Below, in pieces: positions 55,640 to 64,000 of a stretch of DNA of 64,000 nucleotides. The notes under the pieces were generated by a model that saw only the letters and a list, made by a program, of their open reading frames with translations, made no database searches and was not told the DNA's origin. A program made the position numbers and the translations under genes. Position 1 is the first letter of the stretch; each line of letters starts with the position of its first letter. Source of the stretch: Siphonodentalium dalli (taxonomy: Eukaryota > Mollusca > Scaphopoda > Gadilida > Siphonodentaliidae); assembly GCA_032622095.1 (NCBI GenBank), contig CP136066.1:6349784-6413783 (forward strand), written 5' to 3'.

Positions 55640-57009
55640 CTAGAAGGTGACCCGACTTCGTCCGGGCTTTGACCTTGAATTGTCCATTTTGAAGGTCAAT
55701 GTCAAGTGGGGTCACGATTTGACCAGTCCAAAAACACTGCCCGGACAAAAGTACCCGACAAACGTGCCCGTCGACATCCATCCGGTTTACCCGATTTGAC
55801 CTTAAATTGATCATTTTGAAGGTCAAGGTCTGGTCGGGGTCACGATTGGACCCGTTCAAAACAATCGGTGAACAAAAGTAACCCCACGTATCAAATTTCG
55901 TCGAAATCCCATCAAAATTGGCGATTTGACCTTGAAGTTACCCGATTTCAAGGTCAAGGTCACGTCGCACGGGGAAATGAATATGCTTATGAGACTCGCC
56001 ATAAGAAAGTACCCCCACATACCAAGTTTCATCGAAATCCGTGATATTCGGGCGTTTGACCTTGAAATGACCCGATTTCAAGGTCAAGGTGACATCGCAC
56101 GGACAAATTAATATGCCTATGTTCGTCCCCGGCCGAAAATATCCCCACATACCAAGTTTCATCGAAATCGGCTGGGCCATTTTCGAGTCCATCGATTACA
56201 GACAGACAGACACACACACACACACACACACAGATCTTCCAAAATATATAATAGACTAGAAGGTGACCCGACTTCGTCCGGGGTTTGACCTTGAATTGTC
56301 TATTTTGAAGGCCAAGGTCAAGTGGGGTCACGATTTGACCCGTCCAAAACACTGCCCGAACAAAAATACCCGACAAAAGTACCCGTCGAAATCCATCCGG
56401 TTTTACCCGATTTGACCTTTTAACCCGATTTGATTTCCACTCAAGTATATAAACGCGCCACATTTACACACGTAAAGATAAATTACCATCGGTGCCCGAG
56501 ATATCGCCAAGACATCTGAAACAGTCAAATGCATCGGCCGGTTGAGCGTTAACGTGATCTAACGTTATGAACTCTAACGACGTCATAGAAGTTACGCATT
56601 GTTTTTACCCTGATAGAAGATCGTACCACTTCTTCTTCTTAATAATTGAGGCAGATAACTAAAACGGATACATACATATTATATATCGTTGGAAAGATGA
56701 AACGCCATAGATTCTAACCGTGCAAATTATATGACTGGCAATTTATTATTCGCGCTATATCGAATCGATTTGTGAGCACCGAAGTGAAATATATTAGCGC
56801 AAAACGGCGTAAAAACAGATTTGACCTCGGCACGTGAAAAGTTGACCTCGCACGAACAAATTAATAGGCCTATGTTACTCGTGGCCCGAAAATACCCCCA
56901 AATACCAAGTTTCATCGAAATTGGCTTAGTCGTTTTTGAGTCCATCGATTACACACAAACAAACACACCCTCACACACACACACAGATCTTTCAAAATAT
57001 ATAATAGAT
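55640..57009 (+). repeat. Two forward array units (616 and 750 bp)
   Basis: CTAGAAGGTGACCC starts at 55640 and again at 56256. The second unit carries the long insert (56524-56995) and the TATATAAACGCGCC block and closely matches 3073-3820. The end is again AATAGA + TATATA. Confidence 0.9.
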
Positions 57010-57135
57010 ATATATAGATAATCCGAAGTGAACTCGCGCTACGTTCCGTAAAATATACGACCTTTGCGCACGCATTCGACCTCGTCATAATTGTGTGTAA
57101 TAATTGGAAATGTATGGTTTGCATGTAGAATTTGT

Positions 57136-57550
57136 ACAAACTGTGTTACTCGGTTAATTAAAACAAACTGTGTTACTCGGTGAATTAAAACAAACTGTGT
57201 TACTGGGTTAAATAAAACAAAATGTGTTACTCGGTTAATTAAAACAAACTGTGTTACTCGGTTAATTAAAACAAACTGTGTTACTCGGTTAATTAAAACA
57301 AACTATGTTACTCGGTTAATTAAAACAAACTGTGTTACTCGGTTAATTAAAACAAACTGTGTTACTCGGTTAATTAAAACAAACTGTGTTACTCAATTAA
57401 TTAAAACAAACTGTGTTACTCAATTAATTAAAACAAACTGTGTTACTCGGTTAATTAAAACAAACTGTGTTACTCGGTTAATTTAAACAAACCGTGTTAC
57501 TCGATTAATTAAAACAAACTGTGTTACTCGGTTAATTAAAACAAACTGTG
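57136..57550 (+). repeat. 27-bp minisatellite, ~15 copies
   Basis: Unit ACAAACTGTGTTACTCGG plus TTAATTAAA, with few variants (CTCAATTAATT twice). Flanks on both sides match 46.99-47.23 kb, where the unit occurs once; this array is an expansion within a known dispersed repeat. Confidence 0.95.
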
Positions 57551-58236
57551 AATGAGGCATGCTATGACGCTACATGTTTCTTTCGATGAATCAGACAATA
57601 GACAGTTACTGCAACTATATAAGAATATTTTAGCTCACGTGACTATCTAAGCCTTATCGACGCTTGTGATTGGTTACTTGACATTCACTATTATCGATAG
57701 TGTCGTTCATGACACGATAGTGGGCCTCCTAATTTTATCACACCCACTATCGCTTGGAAAATCCAGAAATCTAGTTTTAGCATGCCCATTATTCCTGGGA
57801 GGTAATTTGAAAGTCATCTCCGCCTCGCTGCAAAAGTTCAACATGTTTTTATCCGAAATGTCTTTGTAATCGACAACTAGAGCATAATACATGATCGTAA
57901 GCAAATTCTTTATGTCATTTGTGATGTTTGATGTGGCGATTTATCGTGTTTCTTTCTCCGCTAATCACAATATCGCTTCGATATTTTTGTCTATTTCCTT
58001 AGTTCGCGCTACTAAATTTTCTGAACGAATTCAGTATGTTTTCGGTAAAAAAAACATTATTGTATTGAAATGATGTCATTGTTTAACAACAACAACGACA
58101 TCTTCTTTGCTAGTCAGAATGCCACAAATAATGTACATAGTCTACATGTATACATTCATTCAGCGGACCGGAAATCTGTTCATTGCATGTGCTGTTAATT
58201 TTACTGAAAGGAATGGGGTGCTACGTTCAACAATTT
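57551..58236. other. No supported gene
   Basis: Continuation of the dispersed repeat (to ~57640), then ordinary sequence with chance frames only. Confidence 0.45.
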
Positions 58237-58369
58237 AATGTTTGTTTTCCAATATGCATGCGTTATGAACGCGTTGTTGCTGCCACATTTTGCGTTGTTC
58301 GCAGTACCACATAAGAAATGTGAGAGTAACCGAGCGTTCATAATGCATGTATTTTGGAAAACAAACATT
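58237..58369. repeat. Inverted repeat, ~36-bp arms
   Basis: AATGTTTGTTTTCCAATATG...GTTATGAACGC and GCGTTCATAATGCATG...GGAAAACAAACATT, with a 61-bp loop. Confidence 0.8.
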
Positions 58370-59263
58370 CATTAACGCCCATCGGATGTATACTGGTGGC
58401 CAAATATTAGAAACATGTGGGCCGATCAGGGGGGGGGGGCGTAAAAAAGTTGCGAGACGTGGGGATTGTTTTTTTTACATTGCCATTGTTTTACACCCAC
58501 CCACCCTTTCTTGCATTTTGTTCATAGAATTTTAGACACCCACCCCAAAACCCCAACGCTTTATGTTGTCCCCTCTGTAAAAACGACCAACCGCTCTATA
58601 TTGGTCCCTTCTTTGAAAGACCAAATTAAATGTTACTTCCTGTTTACAAACATGTACAAGACAAATATTTTCTTGGCTGATAATTATGCGATAATCAGCA
58701 GTAATCAGCGATAATCTCAACTAAATTGAACTCTAAGCAATCAACAAAGGTAGAATATGATGTGATTATATTGGTAAATTTATAACCCAGCCTATTCATC
58801 TGTGTGAGTAGATGAAACATATGTTGAATCCCCTGGAATGACAACAAAAAATAACTAGGACCAGTGTTAGGGCCTATAATAGAATAAAAAAATACACAAA
58901 ATTAAATTTATATTTTTTTCAGACATTAACCAGCATCAACTAGTAGGCCTAGAGCCTATAGTAATACCAAAAAGGAAAATGTGCATATGAATTAGCTTTC
59001 ATGTATGCCTGCATGACCACCGACCCGACCTCGCATTACGACTTAGGACTAGGCCTAAAATAATGTTTAACCCTTTGAGTTTGAACGCGGATGGTCAATT
59101 TAGTGCCAAATCCATATACACGGATGTGCACTTTAGTGACATGTGACCGTGGAGATGAGGTCACATTAAGCGTAACGTCATTGTGTTGGTGTAGGGAAGA
59201 TAACTCCAATTTGATCTTCTGTTTACAGTATACCGGCTGTAGCGCTGTACTCTTGATTTACTA

Positions 59264-59736
59264 TTATAGGAATCACGGAACTAAATGGTTTCCCATAGGC
59301 GACAGTGTTAACGTTTCGGCCAAATTCGCTGAATTGAAGCCTGCAGGCCATACCAGTGATGTTTACCCAGCTAGATTGACACCAGTTGATCACGAAAATG
59401 CAAGAAAAATCATAGGTCATGTGTTTACTTTTTAAAATAAATCCCCAAGTGTACGACAGGGCTATCTCACAGCCAAATTTGATCTGGAAAAACCCAGATC
59501 TACAACAGCTAGTTAAATACATTTCCCGCTCACAAAAATCCGTTCCCCCCATTCATTCACCAGTTTAAATTATTTAGATATTATGTACAAATCAAATAAA
59601 CGCGATGTCATCCTTTAATAACGTGTTGCGTGTATCAGGTGAAGGTCATTCTTCAGTTACCTTCAGCTTTAGGGTTCCACGGTGTACTCGCTCCCCGACT
59701 CTAGAACACATTTAGCTCCCTGATTCCTATATATAT
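59264..59736 (+). repeat. 470-bp direct duplication, copy 1
   Basis: It begins TTATAGGAATCACGG and ends CTGATTCCTATATA, so ATAGGAATCA/TGATTCCTAT could be terminal inverted repeats with TA flanks. It also begins at a plausible 3' splice site (TTATAG|G) and keeps a 56-residue frame (NHGTKWFPIGDSVNVSAKFA ... IIGHVFTF) closed by TAA and followed by AAATAAA. Mobile element and duplicated last exon are both possible. Confidence 0.7.
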
Positions 59737-60613
59737 GTATATGTGTGAATAACAGCGTTTCTTATAGTATTTTATCAAAATATAGACCTTACTGAAATCA
59801 AAAATGGATTATATCGAGCAGTAGTGGGTTTATTTTTCCAATATGAGGCATCCTGAAAATTAGTGTCAATCCTCAAAATAAAGCCAAAAAATTTAGCTTT
59901 TTTTTCAATTTTACTAGCTAATGCATCTTGTATAACTGAAGTATGTCCTTATATACCATACTATTACTAAATTGAAGAGGAAATGTTAATATACGTTTTG
60001 AGAGGGATATATTGTCCAATTTTAAACCCTTTTCATGCAGAATTTGGCAATTTATAATAAATATTTACCAAAATTAACAGAAAATAAAAAAAAAAATATT
60101 TTAATAGCAATGTAAAGCAACCATAAGTCAATTTAAATATCGAAACATTATGATACAACATCAGACACAGCCTCATGCATGAAATTTTACCAGATGGCAG
60201 GGCATACTGTCTGTTTAACAAAGCTGCCATGACAGTTTTGCACGACAGTAATTCTAGTGGTGATGCCATCACCCCCCCCCCCCCCGACTTGGGGTGGGGC
60301 TACGGTCCCAGATAAGGCTACTGGGTGCCGGAAAAGCTTAATTGGTTCAAATGACACATTTTCCCAATGGGGGGGGGCTAACACTCCTCAAAATTGTGGG
60401 GAGGGGGGCTTTAGACCCCCTGACCCCCTAATGGTACCTGACATCCATGCAAAATTACCAGATTTATCACTTTCTTTACTATCTACAGGCGAATCCATGC
60501 GTTTCTTCTTTAAATCTGTCCAAAATGTGGTCATTTTCATTTGAAAATAAGAAAATATGGAAATAACAACTTATCATGGTGAGACGTGAAATTTCGTAAA
60601 ATTCAAATTTTTC

Positions 60614-61086
60614 TTATAGGAATCACGGAACTAAATGGTTTCCCATAGGCGACAGTGTTAACGTTTCGGCCAAATTCGCTGAATTGAAGCCTGCAGGCCA
60701 TACCAGTGATGTTTACCCAGCTAGATTGACACCAGTTGATCACGAAAATGCAAGAAAAATCATAGGTCATGTGTTTACTTTTTAAAATAAATCCCCAAGT
60801 GTACGACAGGGCTATCTCACAGCCAAATTTGATCTGGAAAAACCCAGATCTACAACAGCTAGTTAAATACATTTCCCGCTCACAAAAATCCGTTCCCCCA
60901 TTCATTCACCAGTTTAAATTATTTAGATATTATGTACAAATCAAATAAACGCGATGTCATCCTTTAATAACGTGTCGCGTGTATCAGGTGAAGGTCATTC
61001 TTCAGTTACCTTCACCTTTAGGGTTCCACGGTGTACTCGCTCCCCGACTCTAGAACACATTTAGCTCCCTGATTCCTATATGTCTA
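60614..61086 (+). repeat. 470-bp direct duplication, copy 2
   Basis: By eye it differs from copy 1 at only three places (one C fewer in a C run; T to C; G to C), all outside the 56-residue frame. A stronger pyrimidine tract (TTTTTCTTATAG) precedes it. No TSD-independent flank is shared beyond TA. Confidence 0.75.
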
Positions 61087-61859
61087 CCTGTGTCTACTAT
61101 ATATTATTAACCATACATTATTCTGATACATTGAGAATACCGGCGGTTATTTGAACAAGTGGGAGCCCCGCGACACGGTGCTACTAATGCTCTGGGGCCA
61201 TAGTGTTCGAAGGGTTAAACATAAAATGAGTTGCCCTGCGTTGAGGGTCACATGGCCATAATTGTATCACATATGCTGATATGCAATCACTTTTAGTGTA
61301 CAAACACTGATACAAATAATTATTTCATACATTACACTCATGCATCAATTAACTGTATGAATAAAGAGTACAAGAATTATTGTAATTAATATTCTGTCAT
61401 GAGTTGTTAGCTGATATTGTCAGACTGCATTAAGTTCACCCTACCCTAGAGCTATCTGAAGTATTTTTTTTTTATTGAACTACACCGTGAACTAGACAAT
61501 TTTCATTATAAAAACTGCCAAGCAAGCTGAAACAGACACAATAACAAATTTGCGCGCAAAAAAAATCAATGAAAATTTTGGGACCCACCCCCACAATATT
61601 CACTATTTTTCCATTTTATATCAACTTATGGGGGTAATTATAACAATATTGAATGTATTATTGCTTCTCATATTGCAACAAGCCACAACATATGAACAAA
61701 TATGTTTAAAACAGTTGAAAATATGTCAATGAAAAAAAAAATGCAAAAAAAGTGGTCAAAAAATGTTTCCGGCCTCGGGCACCCACCCACCCCCCCCCTA
61801 CCCCACGTCTCATAAAAAAAATCGGCCCCCCCCCCCCTGGGCCGATGGGACTTTTATAA

Positions 61860-62155
61860 ATATAAAATAGTTTTTTCCGGTTTATTTAAAAGTCGAACTG
61901 CGCGATCAGGAGGCCGGTCACCGGTAAAAAGTGTAGTTGGGAATTTCAATTTCGTTTATTGTCCTTTACATTATTATGTCAATAATGTTGATTTTTGGTT
62001 TGTGACAAGCTATGTCAATTACCTATAAAAGAAATTTAAAAGATAATTTGTAAGTCTTATAACTTTTATAGATATTTTTCGTTCCACTGATGGTTGTGGT
62101 CGAGACGGCCGAGTCGGCCACCTGTTCGTTAATTAGGTGCTGGTTGTTATTGTTA
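61860..62155. other. No gene seen
   Basis: AT-rich; includes the 13-bp palindrome GGCCGAGTCGGCC at 62107-62119. Confidence 0.5.
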
Positions 62156-62645
62156 TTTTAACGGAATTCTGAGTTGGTCATTCGCGAAACCAATATATTT
62201 TATATTCTATAATTAAAATCATGGGTATATAATATATGATCTTGTTTATGGATATGTAGGAGGCTAATCTGGCCGTGTCAAATTGAGCTATAGCGATGGG
62301 ATTTCTCACAGGACAACACATTTTGGGTTTTCTTGGGGGATGTATACTGGATGTCTTATAGTTGCAGTATGTAACAATTATGACCGCGTTAATTGCTTTC
62401 GATGTTTAGGTATGAACAATGGCTGGACCATGCACTCTTGGCGGGAACACAATACCTCCGATTTTTTTATCCGCATTTAGAAGCTTTCTGGTGTGGTGAA
62501 TGAGAAACCTGCAGTAATAAACCGTAGTTGTTTGTAATAATTCGAAGGTTAGTTGTTTTAACGGAATTCTGAGGCGGTGAATTCATGTAACCAATATATT
62601 TTATATTATAATTCATATATATGGCTAATAATATGATATTGAGGG
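62155..62645 (+). repeat. Direct repeat pair, ~400 bp apart
   Basis: TTTTAACGGAATTCTGAG.. and AACCAATATATTTTATATT occur at about 62155-62245 and again at 62555-62645. Confidence 0.65.
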
Positions 62646-63005
62646 CGTTACCATTTCTGATTATGGTTTTCTTGTTTGTTATGTTCACACACTCTTGAAA
62701 ATTTGTATTCAGATATCCAACAATTTCAACATATAGCTTCCCACATGAAGTAATGTACGCACGTCCCCACCATGCACACGCCCGTTGCGAACTTCCAGAA
62801 TTTGCACTTTTTTCCAATTCGAAAGGGTTGCGAGCTAGTTTTGTGACAGTATATTGAAATGCAACTGTACAATACCGTGTCTTGAAGAAACGACTTATGT
62901 CGGAAATAAATCTCAACATGTTAACAAACAGGAAAACGTGAATTATCAACTTGAAATGAAATAAAATATAAGTAATAGTACGTGTACGCTTTAAAGCCTC
63001 ATTAA

Positions 63006-63118
63006 AGGTACACAATCCGTTTAAACGCCTATAAATTAACATTTCTTTGGCTTCGGGAGTAAACAATATAAATGTTGCTTCGAGTCGAGAAACCCACCGA
63101 TCAAAGCTCCGAGTGATC
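63006..63118 (+). mobile_element. Left half of a TTAA-type MITE (copy 3)
   Basis: TTAA + AGGTACACAATCC then TTCTTTGGCTTCGGGAGTAA and GATCAAAGCTCCGAGTGATC, matching the left arm at 40391-40500. The complementary end was not found downstream, so it is truncated. Confidence 0.65.
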
Positions 63119-63125
63119 AGTTATC

Positions 63126-63200
63126 GATTTTTGGCGGGATGGCAAAAATGGCGGCTTCTTCCCAAACTATTACAGACATGCCCGGAAGCCGTAATTAGCT
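63126..63200 (+). promoter_or_regulatory. Candidate promoter/initiator: E2F-like and YY1-like sites
   Basis: TTTTTGGCGGGATGG (E2F-like) is followed by AAAATGGCGGCTTC, a strong YY1 match spanning an ATG (MAASSQTITDMPGS...). The short frame stops after ~17 codons unless spliced. It begins right at the end of the MITE half. Confidence 0.3.
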
Positions 63201-63701
63201 CGCTTGTGGAAGAAGTCAGCGCCATGTCTGTTGGTTCATCCTTCCTAATTGCCAAATGTTTTATTTGTGTATATGGGACGAGATTGAACTTCAGGCAGCC
63301 TTCTGTTAATAAAAACATTCGCATTTACACATCTGCATGACCTTTGATGTGTTGCTCCTGACGGAATACAAAACCCGAAGCAATCCGATTGGGCTGAATT
63401 GTGGCCACATGGACTTGTATCATGCCCGGCTGCCCCTTCGCCCACACTATATTGCGATTACCACAGATTAAGAACTACCACATTTGGAAGCCCGCGTTCA
63501 CACAATATGGAAATGCATGAAACAAACATGTTTGTATATAAAGGTGCAAAAAGCGATCCATAAAATTACCGGCCTGTAATTTTGATATGTATTCTTTGGC
63601 AAGTTCTGGTATCATCCGTGAGGGATGCTACACTGTAAAATTTAATAACGTTATAACTACGGTAATGCACCGTCAACTTAGTTGCCAGTACAATCCCTGT
63701 C

Positions 63702-63858
63702 GAAATAACAGTATACCGTTGATACATTGTACTGTTGAAGTAAACGGTAGGATACTGTTGAAATAACAGTATACCGTTGATACATTGTACTGTTGGAATA
63801 CACGGTAGGATACTGTTGAAATAACAGTACACCGTCGATACATTGTACTGTTGGAATC
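63702..63858. repeat. 58-bp tandem repeat, ~3 copies
   Basis: GATACATTGTACTGTTG recurs at 63721, 63779 and 63837; each unit also has GTAGGATACTGTTGAAATAA. Minus-strand frames through it are repeat artefacts. Confidence 0.9.
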
Positions 63859-64000
63859 ACACATGCAATCTTTCTAAAATTTATTTATGGTACAAAGTAG
63901 TAATATAGCTGACTAGAAGATCCAACAAAAATAATTACTTTGATTCGTTTATTAGTAGAGAAATTAGCGAAAATGTGAAAAGTGATCCGTTATAACTAAT

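Larger units (their letters stand above)
59071..61214. mobile_element. Possible piggyBac-type pair of ends (TTAA, CCCTTTGA)
   Basis: TTAA (59067-59070) + CCCTTTGA at the left; TCGAAGGG + TTAA (61215-61218) at the right. The matching part is only ~8 bp, so this is weaker than the MITE at 5.8 kb. Confidence 0.4.
58419..61846. mobile_element. Outer inverted ends of a nested 3.4 kb structure
   Basis: The left end is GGGCCGATCAGG + G run ... GCGAGACGTGGGG. The right end is CCCCACGTCTCATAAAA ... C run + TGGGCCGAT. The arms are ~46 bp. The interior contains a second pair of TTAA+CCCTT ends, a 99%-identical duplication and C/G runs. No transposase frame is seen. Classification is open. Confidence 0.5.

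Noticed and set aside
56029-56463. 144-codon minus-strand frame (DGLENGPADFDETWYVG type) also seen at 1.6-4.4 kb
   Set aside because: It spans unit boundaries and microsatellites and is a translation of the repeat unit.
62467-63066. 199-codon minus-strand frame
   Set aside because: Low-complexity composition, overlaps the MITE half at 63006-63118 and a direct repeat, and matches no family I recognise.

Overview
The window looks like gene-poor, repeat-dense nuclear DNA from an invertebrate animal. A marine mollusc is my best guess but is not proven. The reasons are the AT-rich, intron-era intergenic texture, LINE remnants of several clades, a KCTD1-like Crypton tyrosine-recombinase gene, and tandem core repeats ending in (ACAG)n/(CA)n microsatellites that resemble the pearl/CvE (Helentron-associated) elements known from bivalves. 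There is no bacterial-type gene organisation. I see no tRNA, rRNA or CRISPR, and no complete host gene.

Layout: 1-4410 is an array of 0.42-0.75 kb composite repeats rich in nuclear-receptor and NRF1-type motifs. Close relatives reappear at 55.0-57.0 kb in a head-to-head arrangement next to a near-perfect 158 bp palindrome. 5.3-8 kb holds foldback elements and a clear piggyBac-type MITE. 9.5-10.1 kb is a broken LINE tail. 10.2-18.0 kb is a nest of large inverted repeats, with a separate 2.2 kb terminal-inverted-repeat element in its middle. 19.7-22.3 kb is a dead L1/Tx1-type LINE on the minus strand. 23.96-25.76 kb is a pair of directly repeated MITEs sharing one outer 6-bp direct repeat. 26.7-28.3 kb is a minisatellite that flips strand in its middle.

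28.7-33.4 kb has two promoter/first-exon candidates, a TIR element, and 15-bp and 27-bp minisatellites whose period keeps several reading frames open. 33.4-36.2 kb is a 5'-truncated LINE with an intact 741-codon reverse transcriptase frame, inserted into a 58-bp satellite. 37.7-43.5 kb is bounded by ~440 bp inverted repeats and contains an L2-type LINE with one frameshift. 45-49.6 kb holds two more LINE 3' ends. 49.6-51.3 kb is a ~125 bp tandem array. 51.4-53.6 kb is the best gene in the window: a Crypton-type recombinase, intact apart from one TGA codon. 58.4-61.9 kb is a nested set of terminal repeats holding a 99%-identical ~470 bp duplication. The end of the window has a small promoter-like site and a 58-bp triplication.

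The coding content is almost wholly that of mobile elements (target-primed retrotransposition for the LINEs, tyrosine recombination for the Crypton). The non-coding content is mostly their non-autonomous partners and tandem derivatives. All calls are from reading the sequence; family names rest on motif recognition, not on searches.
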